This document shows, one piece after another, positions 1-10,990 of a stretch of DNA of 64,000 nt; within the stretch, counting starts at the first letter, position 1; each line of letters opens with the position of its first letter. The stretch spans positions 6,953,144 to 7,017,143 of the forward strand of contig NC_133647.1 of NCBI RefSeq assembly GCF_009905375.1, written 5' to 3'. This stretch comes from Apium graveolens (Eukaryota > Streptophyta > Magnoliopsida > Apiales > Apiaceae). The notes beneath the pieces were generated by a model. It was not told where the DNA came from and did not search any database. It saw only the letters and a list, made by a program, of their open reading frames with translations. Position numbers and translations under genes: made by a program.

Positions 1-362
1 CCGAACAAATTAAAGTGTTGATTAAAGAAGCTGACGCTGAGAAAGAAGTAGAGCAACAGGAAGTAGAAGTGGAACCAAGGAAGACTACTGTCGAGCACAT
101 TCCTCCTGAGGGTAATACAGGGGAGAAACAGATCTATCATCCACCGCCTTTTACTAAGCGGCTGCAGAAGAAAAAGCTGGACAATCAATTTGAGAAGTTT
201 CTGGAGGTGTTCAAGAAACTTCATATCAACATACCTTTCGCCGAGGCCCTTGAGCAGATGCCTAGTTATGCAAGGTTTATGAAAGGTATTCTCTCTTGGA
301 AAGTGAAGCTATATGGTTTAGAGATAGTTGCTCTCACAGAGGAATGCAGTGTTGTGTTGTAA
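1..362 (+). pseudogene. Athila gag C-terminal segment
   Basis: An open frame enters from the window edge and ends at a TAA at 360-362. It encodes a charged, Glu/Lys-rich stretch followed by the conserved block IYHPPPF and KLHINIPFAEALEQMPSY that precedes the protease in Athila polyproteins. The frame continues downstream in phase, so the TAA looks like a nonsense change inside one original gag-pol frame, most simply CAA to TAA. The minus-strand Athila copy at 11613-11801 carries the matching block, which supports the identification. Confidence 0.8.
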
Positions 363-368
363 CAAAAG

Positions 369-717
369 TTGCCTCCAAAGCTTAAAGATCCTGGAAGCTT
401 CACTATTCCATGTTCTATTGAAAAAGTGTCTTTTGATAGATGCTTATGTGACTTGGGAGCTAGCATCAATCTGATGCCCTTGTTAATCTTCAAGCAGTTG
501 GACTTGCCTGATCCAAAAACTGACTTATATGACCTTGCAGTTGGCCGACCATTCTATTACATATCCACGAGGTATTGTGGAGGATGTCTTGGTCAAGGTT
601 GATAAACTCATCTTCCCTGTTGATTTTGTCATTCTGGATTTCGAGGAAGATAAGAAGATTCCCATAATCTTGGGAAGACCTTTATTGGCAACTAGACGAA
701 CATTGATTGACGTGTAG
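369..717 (+). pseudogene. Athila aspartic protease region, broken
   Basis: The segment begins with the PPKLKDPGSFTIPCSI block and carries the aspartic-protease box LCDLGASINLMP (about 450-480), where the D is the catalytic position in DLGAS. The frame changes near 515-530, after which a second frame encodes the C-terminal half, including the flap-end motif [12 protein letters not shown] at about 658-690. It ends at a TAG (715-717) that is in phase with the following RT frame, so it is an internal nonsense codon. The protein would have cut the Gag-Pol precursor; this copy cannot make it. Confidence 0.8.
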
Positions 718-732
718 AAAGGTGAGCTCACG

Positions 733-2852
733 ATGCGAGTACTGGATCAGGATGTAACTTTTAATGAGTTCAATGCTATGAAATTTCCTACTGATAATGA
801 GGAGTGCTTAAAAGTGGAGTTGGTCGATTTTGTGGTTACTTCAGAACTTGATCAATTGCTAAGGTCTAATGCCTTAGAAAAAGCCTTATTGGGAAATTCA
901 AACAGTGGAGATGACGAAGGTGATGAACAATTGCAATATTTGAATGCTTCTCCCTGGAAAAGGAAGATTGATATGCCTTTTGAATCTCTTGGAAAGGAGG
1001 AATTGAGCAAAGCTCCTAAATGCATCAAGCCATCTATTGAGGAAGCTCCTACTCTTGAGATTAAGCCTTTACCTGAGTATTTGAGGTATGTGTTTTTAGG
1101 TGATGCACATACTCTGCCGGTTATTATTACATCTGACCTTTCAGGTAGTGATGAGGATAAGCTTTTGAGAATTCTAAGAGAATTCATATCGACAATTGGA
1201 TGGACTATAGTAGGTATCAAGGGAATCAACCCTTCTTATTGATTGCATAAAATTCTGCTAGAGGAAGGTAGCAAGCATACGGTCGAGCATCAAAGACGTC
1301 TCAATCCAATTATGAAGGAAGTAGTAAAAAAGAAAATTCTTAAGTGGCTAGATGCAGGGATCATCTACCCTATTTCTAACAATTCATGGGTAAGCCCGGT
1401 TCAATATGTGCCAAAGAAAGGTGGTATTACTGTGGTAGAAAATGAGAAGAATGAGCTTATTCCTACTAGAACAGTCACTGGGTGGAGAGTTTGCATGGAT
1501 TATAGGAAGCTGGACAAAGCCACTAGGAAGGATCACTTCCCTTTGCCCTTCATTGATCAGATACTTGACAGGTTTGCTGGGCATGAGTACTACTGTCTTC
1601 TGGTTGGCTATTCGGGTTACAATCAGATTTGTATCGCTCCAGAAGATCAGGAGAAAACTACCTTCACTTGTCCATTTGGTACGTTCGCCTTCAGACGAGT
1701 TTCTTTTGGTCTGTGTGGTGCGCCAACCACATTTCAGAGATGCATGATGGCCATCTTTTGTAATATGATAGGCCAGAATATGGAGGTGTTCATGGATGAC
1801 TTCTCTGTATTTGGCGATTCTTTTTATGAATGCTTGCAAAATCTTGGACGCATTCTCAAGAGGTGTGTTGAGACCAATTTGGTTCTCAATTGGGAGAAAT
1901 GTCACTTTATGGTACGACAGGGCATTATTCTCGGGCACAAGGTCTCTAGTAAGGGTCTTGAGGTGGACAAAGCCAAGGTGGGGGTCATTGAGAATCTTCC
2001 TCCACCTATTTTTGTTAAGGGAATTCACAGTTTTCTTGATCATGCGGGTTTCTACAGGCGTTTCATCAAGGACTTTTCTAAGATTTTGAAGCCGTTATGC
2101 AGTTTGCTAGAAAAAGATGTCCATTTCTAGTTTGATGATGAGTGCCTTGCAGCTTTTTAAACATTGAAGAAGAGATTAATCTCGACACCTCTCATAACTG
2201 CACCTGATTGGAACCAACCTTTTGAGATGATGTGTGATGCAAGTGACTATGCAGTTGGAGCAGTTCTTGGGCAGAGAAAGAACAACATATTTCATGTGGT
2301 GTACTACGCTATTAAGATCCTTAATGGTGCTCAACTGAATTATACTACTATGGAAAAAGAACTTTTGGCTATTGTCTATGGTTTTGAGAAATTTCGATCT
2401 TATCTGCTTGGGACTAAGGTGACAGTTTTCACTAACCACGCCGCAATTCGATATCTCGTCTCAAAGAAGGACTCGATGCCTAGATTCATTAGATGGGTTC
2501 TTTTGCTCCAAGAATTTGAGATAGAGATCAAGGACAAAAAAGGGACTGAAAATCAAGTCGCTGATCATCTCTCGAGTTTAGAGAATCCCAATGCTACTTC
2601 ATTGGATAAGACATTGATAAATGAGTCTTTTCCCGATGAGCAGTTGTTTGGAGTGCAAGAAGAAGAACTGTGGTTTGCAGACATTATGAACTACCTGGTG
2701 AGTAATATCATGCCTCCTGAGTTATCTCTTACGCAAATGAAGAAGTTTCTACATGAAGTGAAGTGGTATATGTGGGATGAGCCATTTCTGTTTCGACAAG
2801 GAGCCGATCAAATTATCAGGAGATGTATTCCTTACAGTAAAACGGGGGAATC
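733..2852 (+). pseudogene. Athila reverse transcriptase and RNaseH, broken
   Basis: One phase runs through three internal stops (TGA 1240-1242, TAG 2128-2130, TAA 2158-2160). Visible RT landmarks are the primer-grip side block WRVCMDYRKL (about 1480), FGLCGAPTTFQRCM (about 1710-1745) and the catalytic VFMDDFSVFG (about 1786-1815). RNaseH landmarks are [15 protein letters not shown] (about 2230-2275), EKELLAIVY, and [10 protein letters not shown], in which the usual catalytic Asp of the TDH box is Asn. [12 protein letters not shown] closes the RNaseH domain near 2550-2585. The Asn substitution alone should impair RNaseH. Confidence 0.88.
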
Positions 2853-3951
2853 TTGCGAGACTGCCACTCAACAGCTTATGGAGGACATTATGGTGGACAA
2901 AAGACAGCAGCTCGTGTTCTTCAAGCAGGTTTCTTTTGGCCGACCTTGTTTAAAAATGCTTACCAATTCATTTTGAAATTTGATCGATGTCAATATGTGG
3001 GTAATATGTCTGAGAGGGATGAGATGCCTCTTAATGTGCTTTTCGAGGTTGAGGTCTTCGATGTTTGAGGAATTAACTTCATGGGGTCATTTGTCTCATC
3101 TTGTAACAATCAGTATATCTTGTTGCCAGTTGATTACGTGTCAAAATGGGTTGAAGTTAAGGTGTTGCCAACAAACGATGTGAAGGTGGTGCTTAATTTT
3201 CTTCATAAGCAGGTATTCATAAGGTTTGGAACTCTAAGAGTTATAATCAGTGATGAGGGATCGTATTTTTGCAATCGCAAGTTCACTGCTATGATGAAAA
3301 GGTATAATATGAATCATCGCGTTGCCACGACTTATCATCCTCAGATAAATGGTCAGGCTGAGGTTTCAAACAGAGAGTTAAAGCGCATTTTAGAAAAGGT
3401 TGTGTGTCCATCGAGGAAAGATTGGTCTTTGAAGCTTGATGAAGCTGTTTGGGCTTATATAACATATAAAACTCCTTTGGGAATATTGTTGTTCCAGTTG
3501 GTTTATGGAAAGCGGTGTCATTTGCCTGTGGAACTCGAGCATAAAGCATATTGGGTTTTGAAGAAATTGAATCTGGACTTAGATGCAACTGGAAAGAAGA
3601 GGATGCTTCAATTGAATGAACTGGAGGAGTTTCGACTTCAAGCTTATGAGAACAACAAAATGTAAAAAGGAAAAAGTCAAGAGGTGGCACGATAGGGGTC
3701 TAGTGCTCAAATCATATGTGTCGGGGCAACAAGTTCTTTTATTCAACTCTCGTCTCCGTCTTTTCCCTGGAAAGTTAAAGTCAAGATGGTCAGGGTCGTT
3801 TATTGTCAAAACTGTGTTTCCACATGGAGCGGTGGAAATTTTTGACAATGATCCGGGCCAGGAATTCAAGGTTAATGGTCAGAGGTTGAAGCATTACTAT
3901 GGTGACACGGCAAACCGCGAGGTGGTTAGTGCCGTTCTATTGTCCATTTGA
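2853..3951 (+). pseudogene. Athila integrase, broken
   Basis: The frame shifts at about 2840-2853 and again near 3065. The N-terminal zinc region reads [13 protein letters not shown], then FDRCQ, where the first Cys of the usual CxxC pair is Phe. The catalytic core shows DYVSKWVEV (first D), IISDEGSYF (second D) and VSNREL (E) at about 3130-3380, so the DDE triad is present. The C-terminal block ending [31 protein letters not shown] and HYYGD runs to the TGA at 3949-3951. A further frame change lies near 3660. No chromodomain is present, as expected for Athila. Confidence 0.87.
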
Positions 3952-4438
3952 TCTTGAAATTCTATGTCGAGCTAACGACATAAAACAAGCACTTTTTGGG
4001 AGGCAACCCAAGTATGTTGTACATTAGTAGGTAGAGGAAGCAAGAAGACAGGAGAAAAACACAAAAAAATCAGAAAAAGAAAAAAATTCAGGGCCAACTT
4101 CAGAAGCTGGGCGCGGCCGCGCAGCGCGCGCCCGCGCCGGGTTCTGTTTGAAAAAATACATAAATTTCAGCAGTTTTATAAGGTAAAATCGGGACTTTTA
4201 CTCCAAAATCAATTCCAACCCGATTTTTAATCTTCCACATCCCATAATTCCCTGTCCTAATCAATTGCATTATTCCCATGATTCCCGTAAGTAATTCCCA
4301 CTTCTATTCCTTATCAAATTCTCACCTCTCCACCTATAGATACATACACTTATACACAACTTCTCCACCACATCACAAACTCTCAAACAAAAATTCTCAC
4401 TAAACACGTACACTTTTATTCTCTCTCATTCAATCCTG
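3952..4438 (+). other. Pol to third-ORF spacer of A1
   Basis: This is a non-coding spacer. It contains the phrase TTTTTGGGAGGCAACCCAAG near 3993, a purine-rich run (4033-4090), a compact GC-rich block (separate entry) and then a C/T/A-rich stretch with repeated TTCCCA and CACA words leading up to the third ORF. Such spacers in Athila elements are thought to carry the signals for expressing the third ORF; nothing here proves a promoter. Confidence 0.6.
4109..4140 (+). repeat. GC-rich island with NotI-like core
   Basis: A 32-bp stretch is almost pure G/C, containing GCGGCCGC and GCGCGCCCGCGCC, in an otherwise AT-rich element. Closely related words occur twice in the A1 LTR (7143-7232) and three times in the opposite-strand Athila LTR (27811-27899), so it is a family-level motif and not chance composition. 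Confidence 0.75.
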
Positions 4439-5669
4439 ATGGCACCCAAGAGACAAAGAACACAAGTAAGCAGCATCACCACCAATTCTTCATTTGCGGG
4501 TGGTGTGAGGCCTAGGTTTTCTATTCCTGGGGCTGAAGAGGAGTACACGAGACTTCTCTCGAAGCCTATTGCTAAGGAGCGAGGGTTTGTACCATCAGGA
4601 AACGATGGTAAGCTTTTGGAGATGATTTTTCAGATGTGTTGGGTTCCTTTTTGTGAGGCTCCCGTTGTTATGCCTTGTGTGGGAGTTTTATGCTAACGCA
4701 AAGGCGGAGGAGAATGGCTTCACGGTAGTTAGGGGGATGACTATCGAGTACAGTGTCGATGCTATTAGGAAGGTGATTGAGCAGCCCGTGAGGAAGGTGG
4801 GTCAGGACACATGGAACGGTAAGACTCCGGAGGACTTTAATTTGGATCTGATCATTACAACCCTGTGTGTGCCTAAGACTCATTGGAAGTTCAAGAGGGG
4901 CACTACTGATTACTCCACGTTCTCTGCTTTTTGCATGAACAGGTTTGCATATGCTTGGAACTCGTTTATTTGTGCTAACATCATGCCTTCTTCGCTTGTG
5001 CATGAGATTACTGTGGAGCGTGCTCGTCTGTTGTGGGGGATTCTGCAGGGTGATTACATTGATTCAGTGATGGTGATTTATCAAGGGATTTTGAGAGTTT
5101 TGAGAGGAGGGACTACAGGTGCTATTTCGTATGCGTCCGTAGTGACGAAGTTGTGTGTGGCAGTTGGTGTTCATTGGCCAGTACATGAGCAGCTGTAGCT
5201 TCCCACTGCTCCTATTGATAGTGCTACGCTGCACTGCATGGTTGAGTGGTATGGCGGCATGCCCAATCCTAAGGGGCTTGGTTACTCTTATGCTCATCTT
5301 CCAGGTGTTGTTCCTATGGAGGCATCTACAGTGGGAGGTTCTCAGCAAGCCCGTCGAGCAGCTTAGAGAGCTCGGTATGGAGAGGAGGCTGGTCCATCGC
5401 AGCAACAATATGCGCATGGGGAGCAGGATGGAGCTGATGTGGGAGATTGTTTGAGTTCAACACAGTACAGGCGTCTAGCACGGAGGATGGAGGCGATGCA
5501 CGACATCCACAGTCGTTTTGCACGTGATCTCACCCAGGCACTTGTGATAGCTTTTAGAACCACCGGAGTTGACATTTAGTGGCCAATTTTTTGTGAGGAT
5601 TCTGTGTATCCACCTCCAGACACACCTGACACTCCACCCGTTGAGGGTGATGATCCTGATTCAGATTAG
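4439..5669 (+). pseudogene. Athila third ORF (env-like position), broken
   Basis: The frame opens with MAPKRQRTQVSS and continues into a region with EFYANAKAEENGFTVVRG, a plant-transposon-protein-like domain found in the ORF that follows pol in Athila elements. The frame changes near 4670-4690; TAG codons at 5196-5198 and 5577-5579, with at least one further break near 5365, interrupt it. The acidic, Pro-rich tail PPPDTPDTPPVEGDDPDSD ends at the TAG at 5667-5669. Its place is that of the so-called env-like ORF of Athila, but I see no signal peptide or transmembrane helix, so an envelope role is not supported. Function unknown. Confidence 0.7.
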
Positions 5670-6882
5670 GTATGCCTGATTCCTTGCTATTACCTTCACT
5701 GAGGACAGTGAATATTTTAAGTTTGGGCGGAGTAGTTGAAGGAATATGTTTTTGTGTGAGTCTCATTTAGTTGCATGTTCATGATAGTTAGTTCATATAG
5801 TTTGCATATTGTGCCATGTAGATTTTTTTTATTTTATTTTTGGTAGTTTATGTTATTTTGTTCATATAGTTTTCTTGCATTTGCATTATAACATGATCCC
5901 TTAGAAAAATTTTCCGATTGACTTGTGATATTGATGTTAGTGTAGTGACGTCATGTTTAGAGATGTTAAGTTTTATCGAGTTGATTTCCATGCTAGAGAC
6001 ACTTGTATTTCACTAAGACTTATTGGTTGCTAGAGTGCTAGATCATAGTCATGGTTTGTCTGTTTGTCGAGGTTTAATCGCTTGTTTATATCTAGAATTT
6101 AGGATATTCTCTTAATAATAAAAGACATGGATATTTAAAAATTGGAGAAAATTTGGATTTCAATGCTACTTGTATGGCTAGGTGTCAAATGGCTAGAAGT
6201 CGGCTCATATTTCTATGAGTAGTCTAGGGTTGAATGAGATGGAGCGAAACGCACTCATTCAGACATTTGTTTTTTAAAAAAAAAGAAAGAAAAAAAGAAG
6301 AAGAGAAAAAAAAATAATAAGTGTAATGTAAAATTGATCACGAGTGGGCTCTTTAGTACTTGAGTTATTAAGTTCTTAGGGGACTTTATGCCTAGTGACC
6401 TAAGGCTTGTATAGTCTGGGATCCACTAACCTAACGCTGGCTATATGAGTACTATTATATAAGTCTTTTGAGGACCTCACTCATTGCACGATCAAATAAG
6501 CATGTTTGTGTTGTTTTGAATAAAAGCATGAATCCATATAAAACTCCGATATTAGAATTAAAGTGTTATAAGTTATTTTGAGTCTAGCTTTTATTCTGTT
6601 TATAAACTTGCGATTGTCTTGGTGAGTAGTGAGTCATGATTGTCGATCTAGTTGAGATAGTACATCTATAAGCATTTGCACACACGCACGTCTCTGGTTT
6701 GTAGGTTGATTTGTGGGATTTGGCTGATCTTTATATGAATAACTGCATTTAATGAGGTGTTGCTTGTTGACTGGTTTAGTTATTTTATAGGGATTGTTGC
6801 ATTCATGTAGTTGTATTCATGCATTATTTTTTATTGTCTTGTTCTTTGAGTTTGTTTATGCTTGAGGACAAGCATCGATTCA
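5670..6882 (+). other. A1 3' untranslated region
   Basis: About 1.2 kb between the third ORF and the polypurine tract shows no coding potential I can recognise. It has a purine-rich, A-rich run at 6270-6312 and two phrases resembling the polypurine tract (AGTTTGGGCGG near 5719 and the true one near 6882), a known habit of Athila-like elements. Confidence 0.55.
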
Positions 6883-6894
6883 AGTTTGGGGGTA
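6883..6894 (+). promoter_or_regulatory. Polypurine tract of A1
   Basis: AGTTTGGGGGTA lies directly before the TGTTAAG start of the LTR. It is the plus-strand priming site. The same position beside the minus-strand Athila LTR (28150 onward) lacks it, which shows that the other LTR is a 5' LTR. Confidence 0.75.
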
Positions 6895-7142
6895 TGTTAA
6901 GTGGCATTTATGACACTCTAAAAGGCTCTAATAAGCTTTGAATTGATGCATTTGTACTCAAATTGTTAAGTGTTTTAACGTGTTTTCAAGTGTTTGTGCA
7001 TTTCAGGCATTATCTAGGTAATCAGGTGAATTAGCATAGTTTTTGGTGCTAATTTGGTGTCGGGGAGGTGTTGGAATAAAAGCTCCTTGAAGCCGGCTCG
7101 AAGCTGCAAGGAAAATTGAGAAAATAAGTTCTGGCAGAAGCC

Positions 7143-7232
7143 CAGCGCGCCCGCGCTGATTAAGCGTGCGGTCGTGCCCAAAGTACAGGAAGCCAGCGCG
7201 CCCGCGCTGATCAAGCGCGCGGCCGCTTCGTG
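7143..7232 (+). repeat. Two GC-rich repeats, period 51, in the A1 LTR
   Basis: CAGCGCGCCCGCGCTGAT occurs at 7143 and again at 7194, each followed by an AAGCG(T/C)GCGG(T/C)CG word. The second copy ends in GCGGCCGC. The pattern matches the GC island at 4109 and the repeats in the other Athila LTR. Confidence 0.8.
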
Positions 7233-7298
7233 TCGGGATGGAAGAATCTTGTTTCTACTTGGTTTCTGAGAGAAGAATTATACGCTGCATGGGGCTGC

Positions 7299-7305
7299 TA
7301 TATAA
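7299..7305 (+). promoter_or_regulatory. TATA box of A1 LTR
   Basis: TATATAA lies in mid-LTR about 70 bp after the GC repeats. The inverted LTR has TATATAA at the equivalent place on the minus strand (about 27738-27744), so this is likely the Pol II promoter marking the U3/R boundary. Confidence 0.55.
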
Positions 7306-8347
7306 ACAACTTTAGGTTATTTTTTAAGATATATATCAAAGGAGAGACATATCAGAGTGAAGGAGAAGATGGCAAGAGACCTATAGCACAGTTCAACAAA
7401 GGCAAAGAAGATCTAGTTTATTCTTGTGAATCTTTATTTTGAGTTCTAAACTTGGATGCCCGTTTCTTCTTTTGTTGAACCTATACACTTGTGTTAACTT
7501 TGGTTTAATTATTTGTTACTAAAACTACGTTTGTTTTACCATGCTTTCATCGGAACCCACGTTGATGATGAGTCCGATTATGGGCTAATCGTTATCATGG
7601 GGTTCCAGTGGATTTATTTATGGATTTCTTTGGTTAAATTGTTTCAATGCCTTAGCATGTGATGATTTTATGATAACCTTATTGGTTGTGCATATTCGTC
7701 TTATGAGCGTCGTGAGCTTATGAGATAGTGTGTTAATTCTTAATGAAGCAAAAGTTAACTTAAGGATTTAGAACTTGCCATGCTAGCATAGGTTCATGTA
7801 TTTGTGATGCATGATTCTTAGGTAATTTTAACCATCTTACTTGCCCTATGTAATCAAGATAGATAACTTATGTTTAAACCGTTATGTTGTTAAATTCTAT
7901 AGACATATTGGGTCTCAATATAATTGGTGTCTATTTAGCTTCTATCTCTTTTGTGGATGTCTTATAGTATGGTACTCGTGCAACGAAAGCTGGCGTTTAT
8001 CAGTTTCATGTTATCTGATTAGTGTCATCACCATTGCATGTTAAGGTTGAGAATAATAAGGCTATTGAATGAAGTAATTAATGAAGTTATAATCCCATGT
8101 CTGTTATATATATTAATTCAGTCAATCTTATTCTTGTAGTTAAATTAGTTAGCGTAATTCTTAGTTATAAACAACCTCACTTTTTTATCGTCTTAGCATT
8201 GAATAATAACCATATCATCGGTGTATAAGTGCATAAATTAATTTATCAACACATGGAGTCTCTGTTGGAACAAAATAGAAAATATTCTATACTACTTGCA
8301 AACTCGTATACTTGCGTGTATTATTAGCGCATGTTTAGTGACTAACA

Positions 8348-9333
8348 ACAGCACCTCCAGCAAGGCAAAACATAAAACCTAACTGAGATACTGAATCATC
8401 TCGGTCTGTCTAGAAACTAGCATTAGTGTAATCTTTTACAACTAGCTTTTCATCTCCTCCATACACCAAAAATGAATCTTTAGTCCTCTTTAAGTACTTA
8501 AGAATATTTTTGACGGCTGTCTAGTGACCCTCACCTGGATTAGACTGGTATCTGCTTGTTATGGTCAAGGCATATGAAATATGAGGACGAGTACATATCA
8601 TTGCATATATTATAGATCCAATTGCCGAAGCATATGGAACTTTGCTCATACGTCCCTAATCATCTAATGATTTAGGGCAGTTACCTTTTGAGATCACTAT
8701 CCCATGAGACATTGGGACATATCCTTTTTTTGCCTCTTGCATCCCAAAATGATGCAATACCTTATCAATGTATGTACTCTGACTTAGGCCGATTAATATC
8801 CTTGATCTATCTCTATAGATCTTGATCCTTAATATATAGGTAGCATCTCCTATGTCCTTCATCGAGAAACTATTTCCCATCCAGGTCTTAACAGCCTGTA
8901 GAGAATGTATGTCATTCTCTATTAGTAATATGCCATCTACATATACTACTAGGAATGCCACATGGCTCCCACTAACCTTCTTGTAAACACATGGTTCATC
9001 TTCATTTTCAATAAAGCCAAACTCTTTGACTGTTTCATCAAAACGACGATTCCATCTCCTTGAGGCTTGCTTCAACCCATAAATAGATCAAAGCAACTTA
9101 CAAACCATCTTAGCAAACTTTGGATCGATAAAACCCTCAGGTTGTATCATGTAAACATCCTCTTCAAGGCCCCCATTTAAGAAAGCGGTTTTGACATCCA
9201 TTTGCCAAATCTCATAGTCGTAGTAAGCAGCTATTGCTAGCAAATTCCTGGTGGACTTGACCATAAAAACTGGTGAAAAGGTCTCATCATAGTCTATACC
9301 ATGTATTTGTTCGAAACCTTTTGCCACGATCAG
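8348..9333 (-). pseudogene. Ty1/copia RT and RNaseH fragment
   Basis: Read on the minus strand from 9333, the order is [19 protein letters not shown] (RT start), QMDVKTAFLNG, a stop near 9083, then MKQASRRWNRRFDE, VVYVDGILL and SQSTYIDKVL, followed by the RNaseH approach (YASAIGSIIYAM, SRYQSNPGEGH, KYLKRTKDSFLVYGG). The catalytic YVDD box reads YVDG, so the second metal-binding Asp is lost. The fragment stops exactly at the A1 LTR edge, so the rest should lie left of A1, outside the window. On the other side it ends abruptly near 9333. Confidence 0.88.
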
Positions 9334-10990
9334 GTAGCTAAATTAGTTACAATAATTCAGGTAGCTAAATTAGCTAATTCAATTGGCTACAATCGACTAA
9401 CAGCTTACCACTGATTGGCAAACGGGGCCAATATTTTATAATTTCAATGATCTGGATTTACCTAAATATAAAATGCATAATTCTCATCTTATTATTTTTA
9501 TCAAGTACAAATTTAACATTTTATTTAATATATTAATTTTGATATATGTTTCGCACTACAAAAACTAATTCGATATTTTAATCAGCTTGCACATATTATC
9601 AACTATATATACTTATTAGAAAAATTATATAACTATTTTTAAAATTTTATATAATTAAATCTCAATTAACACGAATTGACTTCTAATTTATGTATACTTT
9701 GTTTTCACATTAATTTTTATTCGTTATGTTCATGCAAGCATCGATTTACTTTTAAGTAATCGTATTGGTAAATGATAACATGTAAGATTAGTATAACAAG
9801 TAAAATAATTAGGTGCATAATTAGAACTATAACTTGATTTTAATATAAGTCACATTAGTCAAAAAAACAAAGAATTATACGGTAAAATTTTATAATTACA
9901 CTTATTTCAATTTTTTTAACTAGATAATTTAACAACATTTATATATTTATTTTAATATGTGTTTCACAATTAATATGAGATTTAATTTTAGGGTTACCAG
10001 CTAGTTTTTAACTAATATAAATTAATTCTATCATAGGAGTATTAATAATTAAAATGTGTGAATACATTTTAAAATATTATTTGTTCAATCAGGAGGGTTG
10101 ATTTGTGTCGGACATGTTGCATGCAATTATTGGATGAAACAGAAGCGCAGGGATTGTAGGTGCAACCATTTACAACCCTTAGATTAACAACAAATGAGAC
10201 ATATCAACGATTGTTAGAAAGAACCAGTGACTTTCTCTCTGTTTGTTACTCCACTTCCTCCCCATATTATCAGCCTTCATTTCCTCACACATATTATCCT
10301 TTAACTTTTCTCTTTAATTTCTCCGTCTCTCTATTCTTTAATTTCACATATTCTCCACATATGCGATGAACAAGGAAGAAGTAATGCACCGATAAGTAAG
10401 ACTTGTCTCCAGAATGACTTATGAACAAGTCATATGAAAGTACAACTGATGAGACCTCGAAGCTGATGGTTTTGTATGAAGCTTCATTTCTCAAAATTGA
10501 GGGATGATCCAAATCCCAAGCTTACGATTTATACAGAAGAGTTGGACAACCTAAAATTTTTTTGATGTTGACCATGGTAGAGCCTACTACTTTTATGCAA
10601 TGTCCACTAAAAACTTGAAATATGTTATATCTTACTCACAGAAGATATACAACGGGTTTTTTTCCGTGACAAAGACGGTGGTCACGGTGTTTTAGTATTT
10701 GTTAGTATTTGTGCAAACTGTAATTGGATGCATCAATTTACTATGCCTGACTACAATAAATCTACTTGACATATGTAGTAGCAGTAGAAACTATAAATTG
10801 CTCCAGCTTGTAAATTTAGTACTCTAGATCGGTAGTTGATAAAAAACTAAAATGTCATAACAAGGTATAATTCGGATTAAAAAATTTACCCTTTACCAAT
10901 TAAAAAATCTGGTGCGACTTGGACTTCGTAGCAGGTATACCAACTTACTTTTAACTACAGTATAAATGTCATAACTGACAAAATTTGTGC
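9334..10990. other. AT-rich stretch with no recognisable gene
   Basis: Near the start, CAGGTAGCTAAATTAG occurs twice (9332 and 9359). The remainder to about 10100 is AT-rich without coding signals. Around 10500-10760 a + strand stretch with frame changes reads like decayed coding sequence (LTIYTEELDNLKFF, then FFRDKDGGHGVL), but I cannot assign it to a family. The C/T-rich run at 10230-10350 resembles a 5' leader. Part of this stretch may be internal sequence of the CACTA element whose end is at 11261. Confidence 0.4.

Larger units (their letters stand above)
1..8347 (+). mobile_element. Athila-type Ty3/gypsy retrotransposon, 3' part (element A1)
   Basis: The order gag end, protease, RT, RNaseH, integrase, a third ORF, polypurine tract and LTR is seen on the + strand. 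The RT box reads VFMDDFSVFG, which together with the protease box CDLGASIN and a third ORF after pol is typical of the Athila lineage of Ty3/gypsy elements. The 5' LTR and most of gag lie left of the window. The 3' LTR ends at 8347 exactly against a copia RNaseH remnant, so A1 inserted into that copia; the 5-bp target duplication would be ACAGC (8348-8352), but its partner lies outside. Several stop codons and frameshifts make it non-functional. Confidence 0.9.
6895..8347 (+). repeat. 3' LTR of Athila-type element A1
   Basis: The LTR starts TGTTAAGTGGCATTTATG and ends ATTAGCGCATGTTTAGTGACTAACA, giving the terminal pair TGTTA/TAACA. Its limits are fixed by comparison with the inverted copy at 26693-28149 (1453 versus 1457 bp), which starts and ends with the same words. 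A TATA box (TATATAA, 7299-7305) lies downstream of the two GC-rich repeats. The left limit is backed by the polypurine tract and the right limit by abrupt transition into copia RNaseH sequence. Confidence 0.9.

Noticed and set aside
1240..1242. Programmed stop readthrough between two Pol parts of A1
   Set aside because: The position is inside the RT leader and other random stops occur nearby; it looks like ordinary decay.
9554..9575. CACTACAAAAACTAATTCG as the left end of the CACTA element
   Set aside because: It matches the right terminus only in the first eight bases, has no subterminal repeats behind it, and the flanking triplets differ (TCG versus TGA). Chance occurrence in AT-rich DNA is likely.
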